Below are positions 1-8,644 of a DNA stretch of 64,000 bases, piece by piece. Below the pieces are notes generated by a model. It searched no databases. It was given only the letters and a program-made list of their open reading frames with translations, and had not been told where the DNA came from. Made by a program: the position numbers and the translations under genes. Source of the DNA: an uncultured Pseudomonadota bacterium (GTDB lineage Bacteria > Myxococcota_A > UBA796 > SXON01); contig CAIQVJ010000048.1 of NCBI GenBank assembly GCA_903875225.1, positions 80,662 to 144,661 of the forward strand, in the 5' to 3' direction. Positions within the stretch are counted from its first letter, which is position 1. Each line of letters begins with the position of its first letter.

Positions 1-70
1 AAGTTCTTGATTCCTATCCGCCCGGGATTGGCGGCGTTGAGCCTGCTTGCCGAGAGTGTTAGCGGATGTG

Positions 71-3000
71 ATGGTCGAGGACATCACGTGCCCGAGGTGC
101 TCCGCGGTGTTCGGGGCGGGCCGCGTGGTGGGCCAGAGTGCGTTTGTCTGTGCCCGCTGCGACGTGTTCGTGAGCGGCACCCGGCGCGGGTCGCCCATGT
201 CGATCTCCGAGGTCCGGACCGCGAGTTCGGGGATCTTCCTCTACGCCGCGGCGGGGGCCGCCGCGGCTCCGGGGCTGCCGAGGCCGCGCGTGTCGCCCGG
301 CATGACGTGGACCGGCGACGCGCTCGGGGACGAGCCCGCCGTGCTCGGGCGGGTCGGGCGGTACACGCTCGTCCAGGAGCTTGGGCGGGGCGGTGCTGGC
401 GTGGTCTACCGCGTCCACGACCCTGATCTGGCGAGGGATGTCGCGCTCAAGCTGCTCCTCGGCGGGCACCACGCGGGGCAGGGGCAGGTGGCGCGCTTCC
501 TGCGCGAGGCCCGCGCCGCCGCCCGGCTCGATCACCCCGATCTGCTGCGCGTACACGACATCGGCTGGCATGAGGACCAGGTCTACTTCACGATGGACCT
601 GGTGGAGGGCCCGTCGCTTCGGGACGTGCTCGACGAGCGGGGGCGATTCCCGGCAGGCGAGGCCACGCGCATCGTGCTCCGCTGCGCCCGTGCCATCGAG
701 CACGCGCATCGCGGGGGGCTCGTCCACCGCGACATCAAGCCCGCGAACGTGCTGCTCGAGGTGGATGGCAGCCCGAAGCTGGCCGACTTCGGCCTCGCCC
801 ATGAGCTCGAACAGGGAGGCGCTCGCCTCACCCAGACTGGCCAGGTGCTCGGCACGCCGGCCTACATGGCACCGGAGCAGGCACGCGGGGATGGCGCCGC
901 GGGGGTGAGGTCGGACGTGTACTCGCTGGGCGCGGTGCTGTACGAGTTGCTCTCCGGGACCCCACCCTACGAGGGGGAGTCCGGCATCCAGGCGCTGTCC
1001 GGCCTCCTCTCCGGCCCGCCGCGGCCCCTGGGCGAGACCACGGCTGGCTTGCCGGCCTCGCTCGTCGCCATCACGGAGAGGGCGATGGCCCGGGACCCGG
1101 CCGATCGCTACGCGTCCGCGGAGGCGCTGGCACAGGATCTCGAGGCGTTCCTCGGAGGGCGGGCCGTGAGCGCCCGTCCCCTCTCGGTGTCAGAGCGGTT
1201 CGTGCGGCTGGCGCGGCGCCGAACGGTGAAGGGTGGCCTGGTCGCCGGGCTGGTCGTGCTGCTCGGCGCAGGGTTCGCCTGGCACCATCAGCGGGCGGCG
1301 ACGGATGTCACGGAGAGCGCCGCCGCGGTGCGGCTGGTCGCGACCGAGGCCAAGATCGACGGCGCGGTGGCACAGGAGGATCGGGCAGGGGCCGAGGCGG
1401 CGCTTGCGAGCTTCCTGTCCGTGCCCGAGCATGCGGGGACCCGGGCCTACGCGCAGGCATGGTTGGATCACGCTCCGCGGCGGGCCGCGCTCGGGGACGA
1501 TGCGGGCGAGCTGTCCGCGTGGGCCGAGGCCTATCTTTCGGCGGTGGACGATGCGCAGGAGATCGCCGCGCTCGCTGGGTTGACGCGCGCCTGGATGTCC
1601 AGGTCGAGCGTCGCGAACGCGCTGACCGTGCTGGCAACGCTGCGGGCCCGGGTGCCGGCGGCGATGGATCAGCCGGAGGTGCGAGACCTGATGATCGTAG
1701 CGGACGCCGCCGCACAGGATCTGCCCGGAGCAGCACAGGTGGCGCGGGCTGCGGGTGACCCCCGTGCTCCGGCGATCTCGGCGCTGTCTTCGGTCATTAC
1801 GACACATTTTTCCGGGCGATCCGGCGCGGTGTCGGGCGGCCGGGTCGTCGTCGCGGACGGAAGGACGATCGCCGTGCTTCGGGCGGGGCCCCGGGGGCTG
1901 ACAGAGGAGCGGTCGTTCATCGCACCCGCGAGCGTCGCGGACACCTCCAGGATCACGCCGTTCGGGGAAGATTTCCTGGTGAGCAGCGGTGGGTATGGGG
2001 GGCCGGGGGGGTGTTGGCTGCGACTGGGCGGGGAGCTCGAGGTGATGCAGACGTGGCCCAACTCCCGGGTGATGGCCGGGGTGGTGCTGGGCGATCAGCG
2101 ATACGTGGCGACCGAGTGGCCCACGCGTGGACTCTGGCAGGTCGATCCGGGTGCCCGGGGGCCGGTCGAGATGCAGGTCGCAGAGAGAAAGGGGGAGCGC
2201 AGCGACTCCAACGTGGCCGGGCTCTACGCCGGCGATCTGGACGGCGACGGTCGCCCCGAGATCGCCGCCGCGGTCGGCGCCTGGCTCGGCTTCGACGTCC
2301 GGATCGTCCGGCCGGGCGCCGACGGACTCGCGCTCGTGGACCGCCACCGGCTGGGTACCGCAGGGGCGCTCGCTGCGGTCCATGTGCCGTCGCGGCCCTG
2401 CGCCGATGGCTCCCGCTGCGGCGGGACCCTCCTGGCCGCCACAGTTGGACACCGCACGCCCAGCCCGGACCTTTTCCCCAAGGCGAACCCCTACGGCGCC
2501 CCCGTGGGCCTCTATCTGTTCCGTTTCCAGGACGACCACCTCACCCAGACGGACCGGTCGCTGCTCCCGGCGCCCGTGCCGTCAAGCGAGGCGCGAGAGT
2601 TTCCGGTCTCGTTCGTGGGCGACATCGACGGCGATGGAGCCGAGGACGTGGTCGTGGAGCAGCTTCGGGGGGACTCCGCCTCCAGCATGGTGGTGTTCCG
2701 GCAGGCGGATGGCCACTTCGTCCCGTTCGAGGTGATGGGGATCACGCCGATCGGGCTCGTGCAGGCGGACGACGATCCGGCCCTCGAGGTCGTGGGGCTG
2801 CGCGCCGGTCTGGTCGTCGTGCTCGGTGCGGGAGATGGGTCGCTCGGCCTGGTCGCGAGCGCGGCCCCACCCGCCGACGTGCCGGAGGCCTCCGATCCGG
2901 TGATGCAGCAACTCCTGCGTCGCGCGGAGGAGCTGGTCACCATGGGGTTGCCGGCCCCCGCGGCCGAGGCGTTCGGGAGAGCGTCGCTGCTCGGAAGCGG

Positions 3001-4519
3001 GGACGTCGGCAAGCTCGCAGCGGTGAGGGGCGCGGCCCTGTACATGGCCCTGGGCCAGTACGCTCTCGCCATCCCGCTTCTGGATGCCGCCGGAGACCGG
3101 CGCTCGAAGCTGGCCGCCATTCGATGCGCGCTGGACAGGGGTGACTACGAGGACGCCTCCAGCCGGCTCGCGGGGCTGACGATGCCGCCGAAGGACCTCG
3201 CAGGGGAGGTGAGCCGGCTGGCGGGCCTCGCCCCCTGGGAGCTCGACCCGACCCGGCCCCTGGACCCGGGCTGGCGGGTGCTGTCGGCGCTCGGGATGCG
3301 CCGGGTGGACGGCGCGCTCGACCTGCGCACCTTGCGAGTCGGCCAGGTGATCGGCGAGCTCCCGCTCGTCGGGGGGCGAGAGGGCTTCGACATGGAGGTG
3401 GAGCTCGAGTCCGTGCGCGCCGAGTGGGCATCGGGGATGCAGATCGTCGTCGGGCCGGCGGGGTCCGGCAACGCCACGCTCGGTGTCTTCTGCGCGGCTG
3501 GGGGGGGCGGCGGGCTCGGCCGGCTCCAGCTCGGCGCGGCCGGGAGCGCTGCCCCCTGGGTCAGCGAGACCGTCCGGATCGACACCGCGGACGACCTGCT
3601 CCGGGCACGCCTCTGGGTCAGCTGGCGCCCGCGCGAGCACGCATCGGTCGCGTCGCTGTGGGATGGGGACGGGCGGCTCCTGGAGGTGGGGCGCCGGGAC
3701 GACGTGCGGGACGCTGGCGTGGACCACTGGACGCTGCGCGTGCAGGGCTCCAACGAGGTGGACAAGGACGCATTGAGCCGGGTGCGGGTCCGGCGGCTGG
3801 TGTTGCGGGGGCTCGCGCCCGATCCGACGCCGTCTGACAGCCCGGGGCTACGAGAGCTCTCCGATGGCGACGCGCGCGCGGCCCTGAAGCGGTTGCCGGC
3901 GGATCAGCGGGTCGGGCGCGCAGTCGCTTCCCTCTCGATGGGCGATCTGGACTCGGCTGCCCGGTCGGTCAAGGAGCTCGTGGAGGGCGCGCGGGAAGGC
4001 GCCGTCGACGTGGACATGGCCACCTGGATGCGAAGCCAGGCCGGTGTGTCGGTCGCCCAGCGGGCGTCTCCCTCGACGTGGCTCCGAATCTACAGCCTCA
4101 GCTGGGGTGACATCTTCCGCTCCTACGCCGACGTCACGGCCGATCAAGCCATCACCGGCGACCTCGTGGGGTGGCTGGAGGCGCCGCTGGCCGACCCGGA
4201 GTTGGAGGCGGTCCGGCTCCGGCTTCGGCTCGCTCGCGGTCGGGCCTTCGCCCGTCGGGGTGCGTCGGCGGCTGCCCGGCAGGACCTGCAGGCGGTGATC
4301 GGTGACCCGGGCGCTTCCGAGAAGCTGGTGGCTGGCGCGCATGACGCGCTCGCGCGCATGGCCGCCGCCAGTGGAGACCGCGCCACCGCCGGTGCGGAGA
4401 TCCGGGAGGTGCTCCCGCATTCGAACCTGCCCTGGCTCATCCTGGACATGCTCCACAACGATCCGGCCTTCGCGACGTGGACCGACGCCGACTGGCAGTC
4501 CGCCGTGTCCTCCCCCTAG
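71..4519 (+). CDS. Membrane Ser/Thr protein kinase with zinc ribbon and FG-GAP/TPR-like C-terminal half
   Basis: Predicted Hanks-type Ser/Thr kinase, 1482 residues. A four-Cys zinc-ribbon-like motif (C7, C10, C27, C30) precedes the kinase domain (about 97-360). Visible kinase motifs are the glycine loop at 104-111, VALK with K127, HRDIKPAN with catalytic D221, DFG at 239-241, and the GTPAYMAPEQ activation segment. One membrane helix lies at about 386-406. The long C-terminal part, probably extracytoplasmic, holds FG-GAP/VCBS-like loops (DLDGDGRPE near 720, DIDGDGAED near 850), a Gly-rich beta region near 1110-1250, and helical TPR-like stretches. I chose ATG 71; an in-frame TTG at 47 has no better ribosome site. 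Substrates are unknown. The stop overlaps that of the convergent gene at 4516. Confidence 0.9.
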   Translation: MVEDITCPRCSAVFGAGRVVGQSAFVCARCDVFVSGTRRGSPMSISEVRTASSGIFLYAAAGAAAAPGLPRPRVSPGMTWTGDALGDEPAVLGRVGRYTLVQELGRGGAGVVYRVHDPDLARDVALKLLLGGHHAGQGQVARFLREARAAARLDHPDLLRVHDIGWHEDQVYFTMDLVEGPSLRDVLDERGRFPAGEATRIVLRCARAIEHAHRGGLVHRDIKPANVLLEVDGSPKLADFGLAHELEQGGARLTQTGQVLGTPAYMAPEQARGDGAAGVRSDVYSLGAVLYELLSGTPPYEGESGIQALSGLLSGPPRPLGETTAGLPASLVAITERAMARDPADRYASAEALAQDLEAFLGGRAVSARPLSVSERFVRLARRRTVKGGLVAGLVVLLGAGFAWHHQRAATDVTESAAAVRLVATEAKIDGAVAQEDRAGAEAALASFLSVPEHAGTRAYAQAWLDHAPRRAALGDDAGELSAWAEAYLSAVDDAQEIAALAGLTRAWMSRSSVANALTVLATLRARVPAAMDQPEVRDLMIVADAAAQDLPGAAQVARAAGDPRAPAISALSSVITTHFSGRSGAVSGGRVVVADGRTIAVLRAGPRGLTEERSFIAPASVADTSRITPFGEDFLVSSGGYGGPGGCWLRLGGELEVMQTWPNSRVMAGVVLGDQRYVATEWPTRGLWQVDPGARGPVEMQVAERKGERSDSNVAGLYAGDLDGDGRPEIAAAVGAWLGFDVRIVRPGADGLALVDRHRLGTAGALAAVHVPSRPCADGSRCGGTLLAATVGHRTPSPDLFPKANPYGAPVGLYLFRFQDDHLTQTDRSLLPAPVPSSEAREFPVSFVGDIDGDGAEDVVVEQLRGDSASSMVVFRQADGHFVPFEVMGITPIGLVQADDDPALEVVGLRAGLVVVLGAGDGSLGLVASAAPPADVPEASDPVMQQLLRRAEELVTMGLPAPAAEAFGRASLLGSGDVGKLAAVRGAALYMALGQYALAIPLLDAAGDRRSKLAAIRCALDRGDYEDASSRLAGLTMPPKDLAGEVSRLAGLAPWELDPTRPLDPGWRVLSALGMRRVDGALDLRTLRVGQVIGELPLVGGREGFDMEVELESVRAEWASGMQIVVGPAGSGNATLGVFCAAGGGGGLGRLQLGAAGSAAPWVSETVRIDTADDLLRARLWVSWRPREHASVASLWDGDGRLLEVGRRDDVRDAGVDHWTLRVQGSNEVDKDALSRVRVRRLVLRGLAPDPTPSDSPGLRELSDGDARAALKRLPADQRVGRAVASLSMGDLDSAARSVKELVEGAREGAVDVDMATWMRSQAGVSVAQRASPSTWLRIYSLSWGDIFRSYADVTADQAITGDLVGWLEAPLADPELEAVRLRLRLARGRAFARRGASAAARQDLQAVIGDPGASEKLVAGAHDALARMAAASGDRATAGAEIREVLPHSNLPWLILDMLHNDPAFATWTDADWQSAVSSP

Positions 4520-4866
4520 AAGTTCGCGTAGGCGCCCACCCGCGGCTCCATCGCCCCGAACCCGCCGTAGCTGCTCACCCCCACCTGCGCGCGCAGGCCC
4601 AGGTGCTCGGACAACCGCCAGTGGGCACCCAACACGGCGTCCAGCTCCAGCGTGATCGTCGAGCCGCTGGCAATGGTCGACTGCCCGCCGCCCGTCGAGG
4701 TGACCACGACGTCGGCGCTGCCGAAGAGCGTGCCGACCCCGAGGTACGGGCTGATGGCGGGCTTCCCCTCCCGCCCGAACAGGTCGAAGGTGAACCGGTA
4801 GCCCGCGAGCACGATGGACTCGTGGCCGCCGACCTGGATGTTGTTCGTCTCCGCGTCGATCGGCAC
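4516..4866 (-). pseudogene. C-terminal fragment of an outer-membrane beta-barrel protein
   Basis: The 116 residues show alternating beta strands typical of an outer-membrane barrel (AGYRFTFDLFGREG, SPYLGVGTLFGS, TLELDAVLGAHWRLSEHLGL) and end in an aromatic residue (final F), as barrel proteins do. There is no signal peptide, and the barrel lacks its N-terminal strands. The open frame stops making sense exactly where a transposase-like remnant begins (4881 onward on the other strand). I infer that the 5' half was lost at a mobile-element insertion. The ATG at 4866 is simply the first in frame. It could still be made as a peptide but could not be exported. Its TAG overlaps the TAG of the upstream kinase, tail to tail, in a shared CTAG. 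Confidence 0.6.
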
Positions 4867-4880
4867 TGCTGTCCTGCACC

Positions 4881-5187
4881 GTGGAGCTCCGGGGGAGCAT
4901 CGACAGCGAGCTTCGCGCGATCGTGGAGGAGGGCCTGCCGCAGCTCCGGAGGGCGCTCGCCGCCCACGATCGCGCGCTCCCGAGGTTCGTCGATCGCGAG
5001 TTCGACGCCTTCCTCAACTGCCGCGGCCCGCTGTCGCGGCTTTGCCTGGCTGCACTGCGAGGCGTGCGACCATCACAGGCTCGTCCTGTTTTCCTGCAAG
5101 ACCCGCGGTTTCTGCCCGTCGTGTGCGGGGCGACGGATGGCGGAGAAGGCGGCCACCTGGGTGGACAAGGTCATACCTCTGCCGTGA
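4881..5187 (+). mobile_element. Frameshifted remnant of an IS91-family transposase (N-terminal zinc-binding part)
   Basis: Two reading frames together give the N-terminus of an IS91/IS801-type transposase. From GTG 4881 one frame reads IVEEGLPQLRRALAAHD, then RFVDREFDAFLNC. After about 5035 the match moves to another frame: GFAWLHCEACDHHRLVLFSC, then TRGFCPSCAGRRMAEKAA and WVDKVIP, ending at TGA 5185-5187. The Cys-His zinc motif and FCPSC.GRRMAE are hallmarks of this family. The catalytic Tyr region is absent, so the remnant is dead. It abuts the truncated barrel gene. The 144 bases after it, up to 5331, show nothing I can identify. Confidence 0.7.
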
Positions 5188-5331
5188 TCCTGGACCTGTG
5201 CGCGATCCGCGTGGCGTCCGGCCGGGGTTCGAGCGCCCGCGGCTCCTGGTCCAGCGGCACCTGTCGCCGCTGGTCGACGCGGCGCTGTTGGAGCGGACCC
5301 ACCCGGAGGCTCCGAACCACCCGGAGCAGGC

Positions 5332-5607
5332 CTACCGCACGGTGACGCGATCGGTCTCGTGAGCGGCCGCGTCGCGCAGCTTCCCGAGAGCGATGCTCAC
5401 CGCCGCCGTCGACACCCCCTCGCCGCGCGCCAGGTCCGACTGGTTCCGGTAAACCCCCTCGTCGAGCATCCGCCGCCACTCCCGCGCCCGCCACCCGACC
5501 GGCTTGCGCTCCCCCTTCTCCGGCTTCGGAGCGGCCTTGTGAACCAGCGAGAACTCGATGCGACGAGTTCTTGCTACGTCTCGTCCGGGGGCACGCTCAT
5601 GACCCAT
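5332..5607 (-). CDS. Small helix-turn-helix protein, possibly a recombinase-tail remnant
   Basis: A 91-residue protein from ATG 5607. Residues about 40-80 (MLDEGVYRNQSDLARGEGVS, then TAAVSIALGKL) match the helix-turn-helix pattern found at the C-terminus of many plasmid or phage serine recombinases, where arginine-rich DNA-contact residues precede it. The first 18 residues are low-complexity and the stretch RRIEFSLVHKAAPKPEKGER is basic. It sits between the transposase remnant and a secreted-protein gene. It may therefore be a leftover of the mobile DNA rather than a working regulator. No catalytic domain is present. Confidence 0.4.
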   Translation of the reverse strand: MGHERAPGRDVARTRRIEFSLVHKAAPKPEKGERKPVGWRAREWRRMLDEGVYRNQSDLARGEGVSTAAVSIALGKLRDAAAHETDRVTVR

Positions 5608-5635
5608 GCGATCGGCGCCCCCAGCCCCGCAAGCC

Positions 5636-7087
5636 TCAGCGGGCGGGCAGGTTGACGGTGACCCGGGTCTTCTTCTTCGACAACCCCTCGCGTACCGCCT
5701 CGATCGTGCCCGCCGCAAGCGCCCGGATCTCGGGTGTCAGCCCGGCCCCGGACCCCTGGATCGTCAGGAGGATGCTCGGGTCCCGCGTCGTCGTACCGGC
5801 GACGCAGACATCCAGCCGGTCACCCGTGTCGTTCCGCTTCTCCACCGCTGCGCCCGCGAATCCCGCCAGCCCAGGCAGCGCTTCGGGCAGCGGGATCACC
5901 CGGCCCGAGTCCTCGGGCTGGGGCGTCTGCGCCACGCATGCCTCGTGCGAGGACCACACGAGCGTCCGCCAGCCCACGCCCGCAGCGGCCACGACGTCGT
6001 ACCCGGAGTCCTGCCCGGTCGTCGCGTCGTAGACCGGCTGGAAGACCGCCCCCTCAGGGAGCGTCGGCAGCACCAGCGTCATCCCGAGCGCTCCGACGTA
6101 GACGCTGTTCGGGACCGTTCCGGGTACCTCGAAAGTGACCCGTCCGACGCCGTTGTTGAGGGCGTTCGCCACCCCCTCGCCGAGCGTCATCGCCGCAGAG
6201 AGGTTCGCCTCGAAAGCTGGGCTCGCTTGCTGCGTGACGCCCGCGATGTCGATGGTCAGGGCGGCGCCTCGCTCCAGCGTGCGGCAAGCGCGCAGGACGT
6301 CGCCGTCCGCGCCGGCGTCCCTACGCCACATGCCGGGTGTCAGGCCCGGGATGATGTCGGTCAACCAGACGGACCGTCCGGGCCAGTCCGCCTCGCAGGA
6401 CCCTGCGAACGCGATGTCCACCGTGAGCGGCAGCGGGTCGTCGGGCCGCTTGCTGCGGGACACGCGCCAGGCGTCGCCATGTTCCACCCCCGTCCAGGTG
6501 TACCCATCCGGGACAAGGTCCAGCGTGACCCTCGGGTCCGGCATCACGAGCATGTGGGCGCTCGAGACCGCCCGGGGGTCGGGCGCCGGAGCCGCCGGGG
6601 AGTCGAGCAGGTACTCCGTGTCGGGATCGTCGATCGCGGTGGCCAGGGTGGTGAGCGCCGCCCGCAGCTCCGCTTCGCGCCCCGGCTCGATGGGCCACGG
6701 CGTCTGGACCACGACGCCCTTGCGGCAGACCTCCACGAACCTCGTGCCGGGTCCGGCACCGAATTGCAGACGACCGCGCGTGGTCCAGCCGCCACCCTCA
6801 GGCACCAACCCCGCGGCGTCCAACCCGGGCGACGACGCCCGCTCCCAGTCCCCGCAGTCGACGGAGCCGTCCGGTCTTCCACCGAGCACGAGCATCAGCC
6901 CGCGCCCGGCGAGGATGGTGCTCTCGGAGGTTGCCTGCGCGAGCCAGCCGCCGCCGAGCAGCAGGGTCATCTTCGGGTTCTCGGTCAGGGTGGGCTCGTC
7001 GGCGAACGCGAAGCCCGGGAACACGAACCCGAGGATCACGGTCGCCAGGAGGGGCGCGCCCCGCAGGGAGGGTCGGCTGGAAGGCAT
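5636..7087 (-). CDS. Secreted protein of unknown function
   Basis: A 483-residue protein with a clear Sec signal peptide: basic start, hydrophobic core LLATVILGFVFPGFAFA, and a cleavage-like AFA-DE near 29/30. The mature part mixes beta-rich stretches with scattered Cys (GSVDCGDWE, EVCRKG, GSCEADWPG, RACRTLERG, HEACVAQT, DVCVAGTT). This suggests a disulfide-bonded periplasmic or surface protein. I see no enzyme motif and do not recognise the family. It is followed by a 28-base gap to the HTH gene. Upstream, 91 bases separate it from the small lipoprotein gene transcribed in the same direction. Confidence 0.8.
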   Translation of the reverse strand: MPSSRPSLRGAPLLATVILGFVFPGFAFADEPTLTENPKMTLLLGGGWLAQATSESTILAGRGLMLVLGGRPDGSVDCGDWERASSPGLDAAGLVPEGGGWTTRGRLQFGAGPGTRFVEVCRKGVVVQTPWPIEPGREAELRAALTTLATAIDDPDTEYLLDSPAAPAPDPRAVSSAHMLVMPDPRVTLDLVPDGYTWTGVEHGDAWRVSRSKRPDDPLPLTVDIAFAGSCEADWPGRSVWLTDIIPGLTPGMWRRDAGADGDVLRACRTLERGAALTIDIAGVTQQASPAFEANLSAAMTLGEGVANALNNGVGRVTFEVPGTVPNSVYVGALGMTLVLPTLPEGAVFQPVYDATTGQDSGYDVVAAAGVGWRTLVWSSHEACVAQTPQPEDSGRVIPLPEALPGLAGFAGAAVEKRNDTGDRLDVCVAGTTTRDPSILLTIQGSGAGLTPEIRALAAGTIEAVREGLSKKKTRVTVNLPAR

Positions 7088-7178
7088 GAACGGACCTCGG
7101 TTGAACCCTCGGGGAGGCTACACCCGCTGCACCTCGCTCGGCAAGCGCCGGCCCGCATCGGTGCCGACCCCCGAACGG

Positions 7179-7406
7179 CTACTCCTCGGCCAGCACGCAC
7201 ATCATCTCGCCGAGGAGGTTGCAGCTGCAGGAGTCCGAGACCTCCCAGGTGCCGTCCTGGCAGACAAGGGCGTCCTTACCGGAGCACTGCATCTCGGTCC
7301 CGTTGGAGTCGGTGTTCTCGCAGTCATCGCCGGGCTGGGCACACGCCGGGAGCATGGCCGCGACGGAGAAGAGGGCGACGGCAAGTAGCGGAGTGGAGCG
7401 TGGCAT
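7179..7406 (-). CDS. Small Cys-rich lipoprotein
   Basis: A 75-residue predicted lipoprotein. The signal is MPRSTPLLAVALFSVAAML followed by the lipobox LPAC. The mature part is short, acidic and Cys-rich (DDCENTDSNG, MQCSGKDALVCQDGTWEV, SCSCNLLGEMMC), suggesting disulfides. The pattern of C..DALVCQDGTW resembles the small repeat found in many delta-proteobacterial secreted proteins. ATG 7406 has an AGGA ribosome site 8 bases upstream. A GTG at 7427 would add seven residues before the signal and is less likely. Function is unknown. Confidence 0.75.
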   Translation of the reverse strand: MPRSTPLLAVALFSVAAMLPACAQPGDDCENTDSNGTEMQCSGKDALVCQDGTWEVSDSCSCNLLGEMMCVLAEE

Positions 7407-7553
7407 GGAACATCCTGGGGTTTCCACCTTGGGGGAGCAAGGCGCATGCCACCGGGGATCTTCGCCGACTTCCAGTCACACAGCCCCCGGGACCACGACC
7501 CACATGCCCTGGGTCCCTGCGCAGCGAGGTCGGGCACCGCCGCGCGTCCCCGA

Positions 7554-8606
7554 TCAGTCCACCTCCTCGTCCAGCTCGATCTTCCGCTGGCGCTTTGCCT
7601 GCTTCTCGTTGAGATCCTTCTGCGCTTCGGGCGACCGGCGCACGGTCCCGTCCCGGTCCACGAGCACGAGCCGGCTGTAGCTGTCCCACAGCGCGATGGC
7701 CCCCTCGGGCGTGACCGTGATGCGCTCCGGGTCGTCCACGGGTCCGCCATCGCGCCAATCCCTCAGGTGCCGCACCGCCTTCCCTCCGCCGCTCGGGATC
7801 TTCCACACCTCATCGCGTCTGCCCGGTGACGTGAGCACGTACACGTTCCCCTCCGCGTCCACGGCCGGGCGCTTGCACTCGGGCGATGGCACGCCCACCG
7901 ACCACAGGAGGCTGCCATCCGGCGCGAACTTGCCCACCGCGCTGTCGTCCCCGTCGCGACTGAGCAGGTACAAGCTGGTGCCGACCACCAGGCCCCGCAC
8001 GTCGTCGCTGTCCATCACGAGCGGGCGCTTCCGCCAGTAGGTCACGCCGTAGGCATCGACCTCGCGCGGTGACCGCTCGCTCTCCGACCTGTGCTCGTAG
8101 ATCGGCGTCGGGGTCTCCGGGAAGAACGCACGCCACAGCCCCGTCTGCGCCCATGTCGGCGCAGCGACGCCCTCGGCGTTGAACCGGACCAGGCGGTTGC
8201 ATGTGCACAGCAGGTAGTTGCCCCTGGCGGTGACGATCAACTCGTCCGCGTCCGCGAGGTCCAGCGCGGCCAGCTTTGCGCCGGCGCGCTCGCGCTCACC
8301 GATCTTTCCGGCGTCCTCCCCCATCGCATCGAGCACGGTGGCGCTGTGACGGTTGGCCTGCCACAGCAGGATGCGACCGTCCGGGTGCGCGGTCAAACGC
8401 GCGTCGCTGTCGTCGTAGGGCAGCCCGCGCCGCACCCACACCGGCTTGAACTCCGCGTCGAGACAGGCGACGACGAACGCCGAATTGCTGCGTGCCTCGC
8501 AGGCGATCACCGTGCGGCCCTGCGCGTCCACGACGACCTCGGCCAGGCTGTCCCAGCGAAAGCCGTTCGGTTCGAGGATCGACGCGGTGGGCTGCGGTCT
8601 GGTCAT
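7554..8606 (-). CDS. Cytoplasmic beta-propeller protein
   Basis: A 350-residue protein without signal peptide or membrane helix. Repeated blade-like segments (VVVDAQGRTVIACEA, LTAHPDGRILLWQ, KFAPDGSLLWSVG, PAVDAEGNVYVLTSP, ITVTPEGAIALWDSYS, LVLVDRDGTVR) follow the D..G.. turns of PQQ/NHL-type beta-propellers. The C-terminus is a charged helix rich in Lys, Gln and Glu. The gene starts 38 bases after the stop of the Ser/Thr kinase at 8645 on the same strand. It is probably co-transcribed with it and may be its partner or target. That link is inference. Confidence 0.75.
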   Translation of the reverse strand: MTRPQPTASILEPNGFRWDSLAEVVVDAQGRTVIACEARSNSAFVVACLDAEFKPVWVRRGLPYDDSDARLTAHPDGRILLWQANRHSATVLDAMGEDAGKIGERERAGAKLAALDLADADELIVTARGNYLLCTCNRLVRFNAEGVAAPTWAQTGLWRAFFPETPTPIYEHRSESERSPREVDAYGVTYWRKRPLVMDSDDVRGLVVGTSLYLLSRDGDDSAVGKFAPDGSLLWSVGVPSPECKRPAVDAEGNVYVLTSPGRRDEVWKIPSGGGKAVRHLRDWRDGGPVDDPERITVTPEGAIALWDSYSRLVLVDRDGTVRRSPEAQKDLNEKQAKRQRKIELDEEVD

Positions 8607-8644
8607 GGGGCACTCGCTGACGACAGGTAACGCTTCGGCTCGGC

